NCBI GenBank assembly: GCA_001724995.1
Contig: MEFD01000036.1
Coordinates: 1 to 37,374 of the forward strand
From: Rubrivivax sp. SCN 71-131
GTDB taxonomy: Bacteria; Pseudomonadota; Gammaproteobacteria; Burkholderiales; Burkholderiaceae_C
Length of the DNA stretch: 37,374 nt
Direction of reading: 5' to 3'
This document shows, in pieces, positions 11,301 through 19,025 of the stretch (position 1 is the stretch's first letter; every line of letters begins with the position of its first letter). Made by a program: the position numbers and the translations under genes. Below the pieces are notes generated by a model. It was not told where the DNA came from and ran no database searches. It saw only the letters and a list, made by a program, of their open reading frames with translations.

Positions 11301-12354
11301 CGGCGCGATGGTCGGGGTCGGCTTCCCCGCGCAGCGCCTGGCCAGCCGCGTGCTGGAGCCGATCGCGCGGCGGCAGACCGCGGCGCCGCCGGCCAGCGTG
11401 GGGGCCGCGCCGCTGCGCGAACAGATCATCCACTTCGTCAACAAGAAGATGCCCGGCGGCCTGCCCACGCGCACGGCGCGTGCGCTGCTGGGCATCGAGG
11501 ACCGCGAGACCGTCCCCATCATCCGCGACCCCGTGCGCACGGGCGCCGACACCGAGGCCGTCTTCTACTTCCCGGGCTGCGGCAGCGAGCGCCTCTTCAG
11601 CCAGGTCGGCCTGGCCGTGCAGGCCATGCTCTGGCATGCCGGGGTGCAGACGGTGATGCCACCGGGCTACCTCTGCTGCGGCTACCCGCAGTACGGCGCC
11701 GGCCAGTTCGACAAGGCCGACAAGCTGGTCACCGACAACCGCGTGCTCTTTCACCGCGTCGCCACCACGCTCAACTACCTCGACATCAAGACCGTCGTCG
11801 TGAGCTGCGGCACCTGCCACGACCAGCTGCAGGACTACGACTTCCCGCGCATCTTCCCCGGCAGCCGCATCGTCGACATCCACGAGTACCTGCTGGAGAA
11901 GGGCATCACCCTGCCCGCGGGCACGGGCGGCTACCTCTACCACGAGCCCTGCCACGACCCGATGAAGCAGCAGGACAGCCTGCAGACCGTGCGCGCGCTC
12001 GTCGGCGAGAACGTCGTGAAGAGCGAGCGCTGCTGCGGCGAGAGCGGGACGCTGGGCGTCGGCCGCCCCGACATCGCCACCCAGGTGCGCTTTCGCAAGG
12101 AGGAGGAGATCCGCCGCGCCGAAGCCACGCTGCGTGCCAGCGGCGCGGTGGCGCCCGGGCAGGACCTGAAGATCCTCACCTCCTGCCCGAGCTGCCTGCA
12201 GGGCCTGCACCGCTACCAGGGCGACCTCACCAGCGGTCTGCTCGAGGCCGACTACATCGTCATCGAGATGGCGCGCCACATCCTGGGCCCCAGCTGGCTC
12301 GAGGACTTCGTCGCCAAGGCGAATGCCGGCGGCATCGAGCGCGTGCTCGTCTGA
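8356..12354 (+). CDS. FAD-linked oxidoreductase fused to 4Fe-4S and CCG domains (DUF3683 family)
   Basis: This 1332-residue cytoplasmic or membrane-associated fusion resembles D-lactate/glycolate dehydrogenases joined to a GlpC/heterodisulfide-reductase-like electron module. In order: a DUF3683-type N-terminus ([16 protein letters not shown]); an FAD-binding PCMH domain with [11 protein letters not shown] near residue 227; an FAD-oxidase C domain with [12 protein letters not shown] and [14 protein letters not shown]; two 4Fe-4S clusters ([11 protein letters not shown] from residue 862, [12 protein letters not shown] from about 924); then two cysteine-rich CCG domains ([49 protein letters not shown]). 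All ligand cysteines look intact. The substrate is unknown; a 2-hydroxyacid is likely. A start at 8341 is also possible. The gene is divergent from ugpB. Confidence 0.88.
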   Translation: MNAPLAAALRAADPAGTPEGVDADAGAPDTGATRLREIPYNYTSLSDREIVLRLLGERAWALLQRLRGERRTGRSARMLYEVLGDIWAVQRNPYLEDDLLASAKRRGLLIEALDHRLREIEKLRTPALDAGRDALVGELLDAAHAAVQAFSARFAEVAQRRQRARRVLARVTARDNVKFDPLSRVSHVTDATDWRVELPFVVLTPDSEAEMAALVAACIELGLTVIPRGGGTGYTGGAVPLTRQSAVINTEKLEALGEVEWLELPGVPGKVATIRTEAGVVTQRVADAAERAGLVFAVDPTSAEASCIGGNIAMNAGGKKAVLWGTALDNLASWRMVTPEARWLEVTRLAHNRGKIHDVDMASFRLDHFEADGRTLIRSEQLDIPGRVFRKEGLGKDVTDKFLAGLPGIQKEGCDGLVTSARWVLHRMPEHVRTVCLEFFGRARDAVPAIVEIKDHLFALARGVPGAAPGQGGAPVLLAGLEHLDDRYLRAVGYATKSKRSLTGSGLPKMVLIGDVVGDDEAAVAQAASEVVRIANGRHGEGFIAVGEEARKRFWLDRKRTAAISRHTNAFKINEDVVIPLPRMGEYTEGIERINVELSLRNKLQLVQRLLAFFEHEPMPLGKGGGSAAAIAPELLQARVQQAIALLREVHALWSAWLAGLDTLQPADDVRPAQTLFTRLQEHSLRASWKAQIRQPLQPLFAGEAFAPILARCQAIHQEVLRSRVWVALHMHAGDGNVHTNIPVNSDDYAMLQTAHEAVARIMALARRLGGVISGEHGIGITKLEFLSDEELAPFAAYKRRIDPQGHFNKGKLLRARAPGSEGAAAADLSAAYTPSFGLMGHESLLMKQSDIGAIADRIKDCLRCGKCKPVCATHVPRANLLYSPRNKILATSLLVEAFLYEEQTRRGVSLAHWAEFEDVAEHCTVCHKCVTPCPVDIDFGDVSMAMRNLLRKMGRQSQRPGKAAAMMFLNATQPQTIKLMRGAMVGVGFPAQRLASRVLEPIARRQTAAPPASVGAAPLREQIIHFVNKKMPGGLPTRTARALLGIEDRETVPIIRDPVRTGADTEAVFYFPGCGSERLFSQVGLAVQAMLWHAGVQTVMPPGYLCCGYPQYGAGQFDKADKLVTDNRVLFHRVATTLNYLDIKTVVVSCGTCHDQLQDYDFPRIFPGSRIVDIHEYLLEKGITLPAGTGGYLYHEPCHDPMKQQDSLQTVRALVGENVVKSERCCGESGTLGVGRPDIATQVRFRKEEEIRRAEATLRASGAVAPGQDLKILTSCPSCLQGLHRYQGDLTSGLLEADYIVIEMARHILGPSWLEDFVAKANAGGIERVLV

Positions 12355-12443
12355 AGCGTCGTGCGCGGGCCGCGGCGACGCGTGCACGCGCCAATGCCCC
12401 TGTCTCCCGAGGGCCCGAGCGCGGCGGCGGCGGCGGCGCTGGC

Positions 12444-12449
12444 TAGACT
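12444..12449 (+). promoter_or_regulatory. -10 element (TAGACT) upstream of the DUF971 gene
   Basis: TAGACT lies 52 bases before the ATG at 12502, directly after a (GCG)n run at about 12420-12438. The same hexamer precedes the EpsD gene at 14225. No clear -35 is seen. Confidence 0.35.
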
Positions 12450-12501
12450 GCGCGATCCTCGCCACCTCCGACCCGGCGCCCCTGCGCCGCACCGCTGCCC
12501 C

Positions 12502-12966
12502 ATGGCCTCACCGCAATCCGCCCCCCAGCCGCTGGCGCTCACCCTGCACCAGACCTCGCGCGCGCTCGAGATCGCCTTCGACGACGGGAAGAGCTTTCGC
12601 ATCCCCTTCGAGCTCATGCGCGTCTACTCGCCGTCGGCCGAGGTGATGGGCCACGGCCCCGGGCAGGAGGTGCTGCAGACCGGCAAGCGCGAGGTGACGA
12701 TCACCGAGATCACGCCCATCGGCCACTACGCGATGCAGCCGCGCTTCTCCGACGGCCACGAGAGCGGCCTCTTCACCTGGGAGTACCTCTACCACCTGGG
12801 CGCCGACCAGGAGGCGCTCTGGGCGCGGTACGAGCGGCGCCTGGCCGAAGCGGGCCTGGACCGCGACGCCTCGATGGCCAAGCCCCCCGGCGTGAAGGTC
12901 GTGCGCACCAAGGACGCGCCGGCCTCGGGCTGCGGCGCCGCGGCGCCGATCGCCGGCAAGACCTGA
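12502..12966 (+). CDS. DUF971 (gamma-butyrobetaine hydroxylase-like N-terminal domain) protein
   Basis: This 154-residue soluble protein consists of the DUF971 fold. The family pattern is visible as the run [32 protein letters not shown], then [27 protein letters not shown], then a LYHLG segment. Its biochemical role is not established. In Burkholderiales it is found directly before ubiE, as here, and related domains occur in iron-sulfur cluster proteins. The start at 12502 is chosen because it is the first ATG after the TAGACT -10 and gives the family N-terminus. The ubiE ATG follows 13 bases after the stop, so the two are probably co-transcribed. Confidence 0.88.
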   Translation: MASPQSAPQPLALTLHQTSRALEIAFDDGKSFRIPFELMRVYSPSAEVMGHGPGQEVLQTGKREVTITEITPIGHYAMQPRFSDGHESGLFTWEYLYHLGADQEALWARYERRLAEAGLDRDASMAKPPGVKVVRTKDAPASGCGAAAPIAGKT

Positions 12967-12979
12967 GCCCGACACCGCC

Positions 12980-13711
12980 ATGAGCCAGACCCATTTCGGC
13001 TACGAGAGCGTCGACGAAGGCGAGAAGGCCACGCGCGTGCGCGGCGTCTTCGACTCCGTGGCCACGCGCTACGACCTCATGAACGACCTGCTCTCGTTCG
13101 GCCTGCATCGCCTGTGGAAGACCTACGCCGTGGCGGTGGCCAAGCTGCGCGCAGGTGACAAGGTGCTCGACATCGCCGGCGGCACCGGCGACCTCGCGCG
13201 CGCCTTCGCGCCCAAGGTCGGCGCGCAGGGCATGGTCGTGTTGACCGACATCAACGAAGCCATGCTGCGCGTCGGCCGCGACCGCCTGCTCGACCACGGC
13301 GTGGTCGCGCCGACGCTGGCCTGCGACGCCGAGCATCTGCCCTTCGCCGACGGCAGCTTCGACCTCGTCAGCGTCGCCTTCGGCCTGCGCAACATGACGC
13401 ACAAGGACGCCGCGCTCGCCGAGATGGCGCGCGTGCTGCGCCCCGGCGGGCGGCTGCTCGTGCTGGAGTTCTCGCACATCGCCAAGCCCCTGCGCAAGCC
13501 CTACGACTGGTACTCCTTTCACGTCATGCCGCGCATCGGCAAGTGGGTCGCGCAGGACGAGGACAGCTACCGCTACCTCGCCGAGTCGATCCGCATGCAT
13601 CCCGACCAGGCCACGCTCAAGGCGATGATGAAGAGCGCCGGATTCGGCCACGTCGACGTGCACAACCTCGCCGCCGGCGCGGTGGCCCTGCACGTGGGGG
13701 TGAGGTGCTGA
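12980..13711 (+). CDS. ubiE: ubiquinone/menaquinone biosynthesis C-methyltransferase
   Basis: UbiE carries out the SAM-dependent C-methylation of the polyprenyl benzoquinol ring in ubiquinone synthesis. The 243-residue protein has the family start [20 protein letters not shown] and the UbiE signature [27 protein letters not shown] motif I ([14 protein letters not shown]) lies near residue 57, and [23 protein letters not shown] near 115. The second family signature [15 protein letters not shown] is at about 153. The C-terminus AGAVALHVG is normal. It is preceded by the DUF971 gene and overlaps the Tim44-like gene by seven bases. Confidence 0.96.
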   Translation: MSQTHFGYESVDEGEKATRVRGVFDSVATRYDLMNDLLSFGLHRLWKTYAVAVAKLRAGDKVLDIAGGTGDLARAFAPKVGAQGMVVLTDINEAMLRVGRDRLLDHGVVAPTLACDAEHLPFADGSFDLVSVAFGLRNMTHKDAALAEMARVLRPGGRLLVLEFSHIAKPLRKPYDWYSFHVMPRIGKWVAQDEDSYRYLAESIRMHPDQATLKAMMKSAGFGHVDVHNLAAGAVALHVGVRC

Positions 13712-14202
13712 GCCAGTTGCGCCAGCGCCTGGCCGCCACGCAGCGGCGGCGCGCGACCGGGCCGCCGCCCCCGTCACCACCGCCATCCCCTGTCGAGAAC
13801 GCGGCCCACCCGCCCCCGCCCTGGGACGTCGAGGCCTTCCTCGACGTCGCCCGCCGCAGCTTCATCGGCGTGCAGCACGCCTGGGACCGTGCCGACCTCG
13901 CCGCGCTGTCGGCGCTTTCCACCGAGCACCTCTTCCAGGAACTCTGTGCCCAGCTCGCCGAACGCGGCAGCGCGCCCAACCACACCGAAGTCCTGCACAT
14001 CGAGGCGCGGCTGCTGGCGATCGAGGACCTCTGCGAAGCGCAACTCGCCTGCGTCGAGTTCTCCGGCCTCATCCGCGAACGCCACGACGCCCCGCCGACG
14101 CCCTTCCGCGAGCTCTGGATGCTCACCTGCCTGCGCCCCGTCGGCGCCGCGCTGCCCGGCGAAGCCACTTGGCGCGTCGCCCGCGTGCAGGCTCTGGGCT
14201 GA
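13705..14202 (+). CDS. short Tim44-domain protein without membrane segment
   Basis: This 165-residue protein matches the C-terminal Tim44-like domain, a mitochondrial-import-type fold also found in many Betaproteobacteria. The matching stretch runs [26 protein letters not shown], then [37 protein letters not shown] and a terminal [10 protein letters not shown]. Its bacterial role is unknown. Homologues in this position after ubiE are usually nearly twice as long, with a signal or membrane segment and a Gly/Ser-rich linker. Here only a basic, Pro-rich stub of about 30 residues precedes the domain. The start is GTG at 13705, inside the end of ubiE, which implies translational coupling. A -10 element and the next gene follow at once. 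Confidence 0.75.
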   Translation: MLSQLRQRLAATQRRRATGPPPPSPPPSPVENAAHPPPPWDVEAFLDVARRSFIGVQHAWDRADLAALSALSTEHLFQELCAQLAERGSAPNHTEVLHIEARLLAIEDLCEAQLACVEFSGLIRERHDAPPTPFRELWMLTCLRPVGAALPGEATWRVARVQALG

Positions 14203-14224
14203 CCCCCGTGCGGGGTGCGCGCGC

Positions 14225-14230
14225 TAGACT
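14225..14230 (+). promoter_or_regulatory. -10 element (TAGACT) very close to the EpsD ATG
   Basis: TAGACT ends eight bases before the ATG at 14239. A transcript starting at the usual distance would have zero to two untranslated bases, so the message is probably leaderless. No clear -35 is visible. Confidence 0.4.
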
Positions 14231-14238
14231 GGCCGCGC

Positions 14239-15168
14239 ATGCCGCTTCGCCTTCGCCCCCGGTCCGTGCTCACCCTGGTCGCGGTGGCGGGTGTTGCTTG
14301 GCTGGCAGGCGGCTGCGGCGAGAAGAAGAAGGAGCGCCCGCAGCCGCAGGTGGCCGCGCGGGTCGATGGGCGCGAGATCACGCTGCCGCAGATCAACCTC
14401 GTCCTCGAGCAACAGCACAGCCTGCGGCCCGAGCAGATCGATGCCGCCAGCCGTCAGGTGCTGGCGCGCCTGGTCGACCAGCGTCTGCTGGCGGCGCAGG
14501 CCGAGCGGCTGGAGCTCGATCGCGACCCCCGCGTGCGCGAGCGCATCGACGCCGCCACGCGCGAGATCCTCGCCCGCACCTATGCCGATCACCTGGGCGA
14601 CAAGGCGCAGCCGCCGACCGCGCAGGAGATCGATGGCTACCACGCGGCGCACCCCGAGCGCTTCGCGCAGCGCCGCATCTACTCGCTGCAGGAGCTGGCG
14701 ATCGAGGCCGATCCCGGGCAGCTCGCCGCGCTGCGCCTGCAACTGCAGGCCGGGCAGTCGATCGGCGAGTTCGTCGAGCACCTGAAGGCCAGCGGGATAC
14801 GCTTCGTCGCCAACCAGGCCGTGCGCGCGACCGAGCAGCTTTCGCCCCAGACGCTGCAACTCCTGTCGGGGCTGCGGCCCGGACAGGCCGTGCTCCTGCC
14901 GGCCAGCCACGGTGCGCTCGTCATCGCGCTCGGCGGCTCGCGCGACGAGCCGCTGACGCTGGAGCGCTCGCGCCCGTTGATCGAACAGATGCTGCTCGCC
15001 GAGCGCAGGCGCAAGCTGCTGGACACCGAGTTGCGCGCGCTGCGCAAGGCGGCGCGCATCGAGTATCAGGGACGCTTTGCGCACGATGCCGCGCAAGCCG
15101 GAGGCGAGCCTGCCGCGCCTGTCCCGGTCGCTGCGCCCGAGCCGTCGGCGCATGAGGCTTCGCGCTGA
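14239..15168 (+). CDS. epsD: EpsD-family peptidyl-prolyl isomerase lipoprotein
   Basis: This 309-residue SurA/parvulin-related foldase of the EpsD family is associated with exosortase and exopolysaccharide loci. An N-terminal hydrophobic stretch ends in LAGGC with Cys26, a somewhat atypical lipobox that suggests a periplasm-facing lipoprotein. The helical N-domain AARVDGREITLPQINLVL, then ASRQVLARLVDQRLLAAQA and DRDPRVRERIDAATREILAR, is the EpsD pattern. The central region around residues 130-250 corresponds to the rotamase domain but is poorly conserved. A Pro/Ala tail ends the protein. No exosortase gene lies in the window. The start at 14239 is preferred over an upstream in-frame ATG at 14215, which lies before the -10 element. 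Confidence 0.78.
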   Translation: MPLRLRPRSVLTLVAVAGVAWLAGGCGEKKKERPQPQVAARVDGREITLPQINLVLEQQHSLRPEQIDAASRQVLARLVDQRLLAAQAERLELDRDPRVRERIDAATREILARTYADHLGDKAQPPTAQEIDGYHAAHPERFAQRRIYSLQELAIEADPGQLAALRLQLQAGQSIGEFVEHLKASGIRFVANQAVRATEQLSPQTLQLLSGLRPGQAVLLPASHGALVIALGGSRDEPLTLERSRPLIEQMLLAERRRKLLDTELRALRKAARIEYQGRFAHDAAQAGGEPAAPVPVAAPEPSAHEASR

Positions 15169-15260
15169 GCGCATCCGCGCCTTCTCTCACGGATGTCAGC
15201 GTCAGGCCTTGCTCCGCAGGCGAGGGGAAGCTGGCAAGATGCGCCACCCCGCCATCCGGC

Positions 15261-15284
15261 CGGGCGCCCGGGCGCCCGGGCGCC
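15261..15284. repeat. GGGCGCCC tandem palindrome in the 5' region of the LivK-like gene
   Basis: The 8-base self-complementary unit GGGCGCCC recurs about three times without interruption. It lies 38-61 bases upstream of the ATG at 15322 and could form alternative hairpins in the leader or interfere with sequencing. No regulator is known for it. Confidence 0.5.
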
Positions 15285-15321
15285 GCGTGCCGCGGGGCGA
15301 TGCACCTGCCTTGGAGACCCG

Positions 15322-16515
15322 ATGATGCAGATTTCGCGCCTTCCCGATCGGCTGCTCGCGTCGCCTCCGGCCCGGTCTCGACGCGGGGCGGTCCTGGCGG
15401 TCGTGGCGCTGCTCGGGTTGGCAGGCTGCTCGGAGCAGCCCGAGGTCATCAAGATCGGCGTCGGCCAGCCGCTCAGCGGGCCGCTGGCCGCACTCGGGCA
15501 GGACATGGTCAACGGCACGAAGATGGCCGTCGACGAGATCAACGCGCGCGGCGGCGTGCGCATCGGCAGCACGCGCGTCAAGCTGGAACTGGTGAGTGCC
15601 GACGACAAGTCGGACGTCGAGGCGGGCAAGGCCGCGGCGCGAACGCTCGTCGATGCCGGGGTGACGGTGGCGATCGCGCACCTGAATTCGGGCGTCAGCA
15701 TCGGTTCGGCCAAGACCTACGCCGACGCCGGCATTCCGCAGCTGGCGATCTCCACCAACCCGACCTACACGCGTCAGGACGTGCCCACGACGCTGCGCCT
15801 GGTGGCCAATGACAACCTGCAGGCCAAGGCGCTGGGCTCCTACGCGGCGCAGCTCGCGGGAGCGGAACGCTTCGCCGTGGTCGACGACGGCACGCCGTAC
15901 GGCAAGGGCCTGGCCGACGACGCCGCCAAGGAGCTGGCGGCGGCCAAGAAACAGGTGCTGCTGCGCAAGACCACCGACGACAAGACGACCGACTTCGCCG
16001 CCATCGTGGACGAGATGGGCAAGGCCAAGGTCGACGTGCTCGTGGCCGCGCTCAACGATTTCCAGGTCGAGGCCATCGTCGAGCGGGCGGCCGCCAGCGG
16101 CCTGCAGCGCCTGCGCATCATCGGCGGCGATACGCTCAAGACCGACAAGCTCGGCAAGGTGGCCCACAAGGTGGCGGCGATCTACGCCACTTCGCCGATT
16201 CTCGAGGCCGGCGAGTTCCCCTCCGGATCGGTCTTCCTCGGCAACTTCCGCCGGCTCTACAAGGGCGATCCGGTCTATGGCGCGCACTACGCCTACGACA
16301 CGGTCTACGTCGTCGCCGACGCGATCTCGCGCAACAAGAGCGCCGATCGCGCGCAGTTGCTCGAGCGGCTGAAGAGCCCGCAGTTCGACGGCAATGCGCC
16401 GGTGACGCGCTCGATGCGCTTCGGCGCCGACGGCGAGCAGCGCTACTCAACCGTGGCCGTCTATCTGCTGCGCAAGGGCGTCTGGCAGCCGCAGCTGCGC
16501 AGCGACCGCTGGTAG
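15322..16515 (+). CDS. ABC-type branched-chain amino acid (LivK-like) binding lipoprotein
   Basis: This 397-residue periplasmic binding protein of the Peripla_BP_6/LivK type captures branched-chain amino acids or related small amides/acids. The lipobox LAGC gives lipid-anchored Cys36. The mature part begins IKIGVGQPLSGPLAALGQDMVNGTKMAVDEINARGG, the standard first lobe. It continues with VTVAIAHLNSGVSIGSAKTYADAGIPQLAIS and FAVVDDGTPYGKGLADDAAKEL. The start is the first of two adjacent ATGs, eight to nine bases after GGAG. No LivH/M/G/F permease or ATPase genes are nearby, so the protein must share a transporter encoded elsewhere or act in sensing. The ligand cannot be assigned. Confidence 0.9.
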   Translation: MMQISRLPDRLLASPPARSRRGAVLAVVALLGLAGCSEQPEVIKIGVGQPLSGPLAALGQDMVNGTKMAVDEINARGGVRIGSTRVKLELVSADDKSDVEAGKAAARTLVDAGVTVAIAHLNSGVSIGSAKTYADAGIPQLAISTNPTYTRQDVPTTLRLVANDNLQAKALGSYAAQLAGAERFAVVDDGTPYGKGLADDAAKELAAAKKQVLLRKTTDDKTTDFAAIVDEMGKAKVDVLVAALNDFQVEAIVERAAASGLQRLRIIGGDTLKTDKLGKVAHKVAAIYATSPILEAGEFPSGSVFLGNFRRLYKGDPVYGAHYAYDTVYVVADAISRNKSADRAQLLERLKSPQFDGNAPVTRSMRFGADGEQRYSTVAVYLLRKGVWQPQLRSDRW

Positions 16516-16517
16516 GG

Positions 16518-16540
16518 CCTCGCGCCGGGCCGCGGCGAGG
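16518..16540 (+). terminator. hairpin after the LivK-like gene
   Basis: CCTCGC at 16518-16523 pairs with GCGAGG at 16535-16540 around a GC-rich loop, two bases beyond the stop codon. No T-tract follows, so termination is uncertain. The hairpin lies between this gene and the beta-CASP gene. Confidence 0.35.
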
Positions 16541-16561
16541 AGCACTCCGGCAACGAACGGG

Positions 16562-17977
16562 ATGGATTTCGGCTTCAGTCACCACGGCGCCGTCGACGGG
16601 GTGACGGGTTCGTGCCACCAGTTGCACCTGCCCGGCGGCGACTCGGTGCTGGTGGACTGCGGCCTGTTCCAGGGGGCGGAGGTTTCGGCTGACGGCCGGT
16701 CGGCTGCGGAGCGGCTCGAGATCGGCTTCGCGCTGGAAGGTGTTCGGGCGCTGGTGCTGACGCATGTGCACGTCGACCACGTCGGCCGCCTGCCCTTTCT
16801 GCTCGCGGCCGGCTTCGAGGGGCCGATCGTCTGCACGCCGGCTTCGGCGCAACTGCTGCCGTTGGTCATCGCCGATGCGCTCGAGGTCGGGGTGACGCGC
16901 GACCCGCGGCTGATCGAGCGCGTGCTCGAGCGCAGCCGGCGCCAGCTCGTGCCCGTCCCCTACGGCCAGTGGCACGCGCTGCGCGCCGGGCTGCCGGCAC
17001 TGCAGGTGCGGCTGCAGCCGGCGGGGCACATCCTGGGCTCGGCCTACGTCGAGTTCGACCTGCGGCTGGCGGCCGGGCGCGCCGCGGCGAACCGGCGCCG
17101 CGTGGTGTTCTCCGGCGACCTGGGCGCGCCGTGGACGCCGCTGCTGGCCTCGCCGCGCGCGCCGCTGCGCGCCGACGTGGTGGTGCTCGAGAGCACCTAT
17201 GGCGACCGCGAGCACGAGGACCGTCGCACCCGCCGCCGGCGCCTGCAGGCCATCGTCGAGCGCGCGCTCGTCGACCGCGGCACGGTGCTGGTCCCGGCCT
17301 TCAGCATCGGCCGCACGCAGGAGCTGCTGTACGAGCTGGAGGACATCATCCACCGCAACCGCGCGCGCCCGGCCGCTCAGGGCGTGCCCTGGGGCGAGCT
17401 CGACGTCATCGTCGACTCGCCGCTGGCCACGGCCTTCAACGCCGCCTACCTGCAGTTGCGCGGGCAGTGGGACGCCGAGGCGCGGCGCAAGCTGGCTGCG
17501 GGGCGGCGGCCGCTGGCCTTCGAACGCCTGGTGGCGGTGTCGGAGCACGAGAACCACCTGCGCCTGGTGCAGGCGCTGGCGCAGAGCGCGCGCCCGGCGA
17601 TCGTCATCGCCGCCAGCGGCATGTGCAGCGGCGGGCGCATCGTCGACTATCTGAAGGCCATGCTGCCCGACCCGCGCCACGACGTGCTCTTCTGCGGCTA
17701 CCAGGCGGCGGGGACGCCGGGGCGGGCGATCCAGCAGCACGGCCCCCAGGGCGGCTGGGTCGAGCTCGACGGCCAGCGCATCGACATCCGTGCCGGCATC
17801 CACACGCTCGGCGGCTTCTCCGCCCACGCCGACCGTCGCAACCTGCTCGACTTCATCGGCCACATGCGCTTCCCGCCGCGCCAAGTCCGCCTCGTCCACG
17901 GCGACTCGGCCGCCAAGCAGTCCCTCGCCGAGGAACTGCGCCGCCGCCACCCGGGGATGGACGTCGTGATCCCCTGA
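16562..17977 (+). CDS. MBL-fold beta-CASP metallo-hydrolase (RNA-processing/CPSF-like)
   Basis: This 471-residue cytoplasmic protein combines a metallo-beta-lactamase fold with a beta-CASP insert, the architecture of CPSF73-like ribonucleases. Zinc motif HVHVDH occupies residues 68-73. Other metal or phosphate motifs are GHILGSAYVEF and FSGDLG, then ESTYGDR at the fold boundary. The beta-CASP part has PAFSIGRTQELLYEL and ASGMCSGGRIVDYL. The C-terminal RNA-specificity (RMMBL) portion carries GGFSAHADRRNLLDF and RLVHGD. All catalytic ligands appear present. RNA cleavage is inferred from family; no substrate is known. It stands alone with no obvious operon partner. The Shine-Dalgarno is weak. 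Confidence 0.9.
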   Translation: MDFGFSHHGAVDGVTGSCHQLHLPGGDSVLVDCGLFQGAEVSADGRSAAERLEIGFALEGVRALVLTHVHVDHVGRLPFLLAAGFEGPIVCTPASAQLLPLVIADALEVGVTRDPRLIERVLERSRRQLVPVPYGQWHALRAGLPALQVRLQPAGHILGSAYVEFDLRLAAGRAAANRRRVVFSGDLGAPWTPLLASPRAPLRADVVVLESTYGDREHEDRRTRRRRLQAIVERALVDRGTVLVPAFSIGRTQELLYELEDIIHRNRARPAAQGVPWGELDVIVDSPLATAFNAAYLQLRGQWDAEARRKLAAGRRPLAFERLVAVSEHENHLRLVQALAQSARPAIVIAASGMCSGGRIVDYLKAMLPDPRHDVLFCGYQAAGTPGRAIQQHGPQGGWVELDGQRIDIRAGIHTLGGFSAHADRRNLLDFIGHMRFPPRQVRLVHGDSAAKQSLAEELRRRHPGMDVVIP

Positions 17978-17987
17978 ATGGCATAGA

Positions 17988-18026
17988 GACCTGGCCCCAT
18001 TCCGACCCCATTCCGACCCATTCCGC
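17988..18026. repeat. GACCTGGCCCC plus tandem ATTCCGACCC units
   Basis: GACCTGGCCCC at 17988-17998 is followed by ATTCCGACCCC at 17999, ATTCCGACCC at 18010 and a partial ATTCCG at 18020. The first 11 bases recur in inverted orientation at 20677-20687. The style resembles ends of dispersed intergenic repeats seen in Proteobacteria. This is pattern recognition only. Confidence 0.4.
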
Positions 18027-18061
18027 TGGGTATTCGATGCGCCTTGCGTTACGTCAATTTT

Positions 18062-18075
18062 TGGCTTAACCATGC
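18062..18075 (+). promoter_or_regulatory. possible sigma-54 promoter for the PEP-CTERM gene
   Basis: TGGC at 18062-18065 and TGC at 18073-18075 resemble the -24/-12 elements of RpoN promoters. The gap between GG and GC is nine bases rather than the normal ten. The site lies in a locally AT-rich patch 71 bases before the ATG. PEP-CTERM genes of Betaproteobacteria are often RpoN-dependent, which makes the site plausible but unproven. Confidence 0.3.
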
Positions 18076-18146
18076 AAAAAAAACAATGTCTTTGGTGCCG
18101 ACTGAAGCGCAGCGAAAACCCTGCACCCCTGCACAGGAGAGCGGTC

Positions 18147-19016
18147 ATGGCGTGTCCAAGAAGCAATGGTTTCGGGTGCTTGGCGTCAAGGGCGCGGGCG
18201 GCGTTCGAAGGTCGATGGCGCGCCAATGCTTCGCTGGTCGGCGCGTTGCTGCTGGCGCTGGCGGCGCCACCGGCGGTCGCGTCGGCGGTACTGCTGGAAG
18301 GCGGCATCGGTGTTACGACCACCACCGAGTGTTCGCCGTGGTGCGGTACTTTGAGTGCTGCCGACGCCAACATCGACGCCGACAGCACGCTGGTCAATGG
18401 GCAGTTGAAGGGCGACGCTGGCGGTGCGACCTCCGCCGTGCTGGGCGGCGGCGGCTGGTTGGGCAAGGCAGCGGCTGGCACCGGCACCGCCGAATGGTGG
18501 GCCACGGTGCGGGCGCCGGCCGACTATGACGGAGATCCGTTCAATCTCTACTTCGACTGGAGCCTGTGGCTCATCTCTAGCCACGACGCGCTGCTGGGCC
18601 AGGCGGAGGGGGGTGCGGAGATGACCGTCCGCTGGTACGAGTGCCGGCCGCTGACGCCTATGCTGGGCTGCTTTCCGTTCCTCACCTTCGCGCAAAAGCG
18701 GGTGTACAGCGACTCGGTCTTGGTGAAGGACGTTTGGGATCTTGGCCTGTACGACGCCGACGTGTCCTACGGCCGCCTGCAGGTCACGTTCACCGTCGCC
18801 AGCGGTGCGACCAGCCTGCCAATTGTCGGCGTCTACGCCTCTGCCATCGACTTTGCCACGCTGGGTTTCACCCTGAGTGCCGATGACGGCGAGCTGCCGC
18901 CGCAACCGGTGCCGGAGCCGGACGGGTTGAGCGTCGCCCTGGCTGCCCTGGGGGTGCTGGGCCTGCTGCGTTGCCGTTCCATGAGCACGGCGTCGCACTG
19001 TCAGCGACCGGCGTAA
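18147..19016 (+). CDS. PEP-CTERM sorting domain protein
   Basis: This 289-residue secreted protein has a signal peptide with hydrophobic core at about 29-40 and an ASA-like cleavage site near 47. The C-terminus holds VPEP at 255-258, then a transmembrane stretch SVALAALGVLGLL and basic residues RCR. This is the tripartite PEP-CTERM signal that an exosortase (EpsH/XrtA type) recognises and cleaves. Between them lies an approximately 200-residue unassigned beta-rich extracellular region with no recognised domain. The start at 18147 is supported by AGGAGA six bases upstream; in-frame ATGs upstream lack this. GC content looks lower than its neighbours. No exosortase is in the window; the EpsD gene 3 kb upstream fits the same export theme. 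Confidence 0.82.
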   Translation: MACPRSNGFGCLASRARAAFEGRWRANASLVGALLLALAAPPAVASAVLLEGGIGVTTTTECSPWCGTLSAADANIDADSTLVNGQLKGDAGGATSAVLGGGGWLGKAAAGTGTAEWWATVRAPADYDGDPFNLYFDWSLWLISSHDALLGQAEGGAEMTVRWYECRPLTPMLGCFPFLTFAQKRVYSDSVLVKDVWDLGLYDADVSYGRLQVTFTVASGATSLPIVGVYASAIDFATLGFTLSADDGELPPQPVPEPDGLSVALAALGVLGLLRCRSMSTASHCQRPA

Positions 19017-19025
19017 TCAGGCCAC

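Noticed and set aside
12419..12440. (GCG)n run upstream of the DUF971 gene as a regulatory element
   Set aside because: Simple GC-rich sequence without symmetry or a known binding site.
8224..12492. A 1422-codon reverse-strand open frame across the FAD/Fe-S oxidoreductase
   Set aside because: It is antisense to a gene with clear domains and has the His/Arg/Ala/Gly-rich composition typical of shadow frames in GC-rich DNA.
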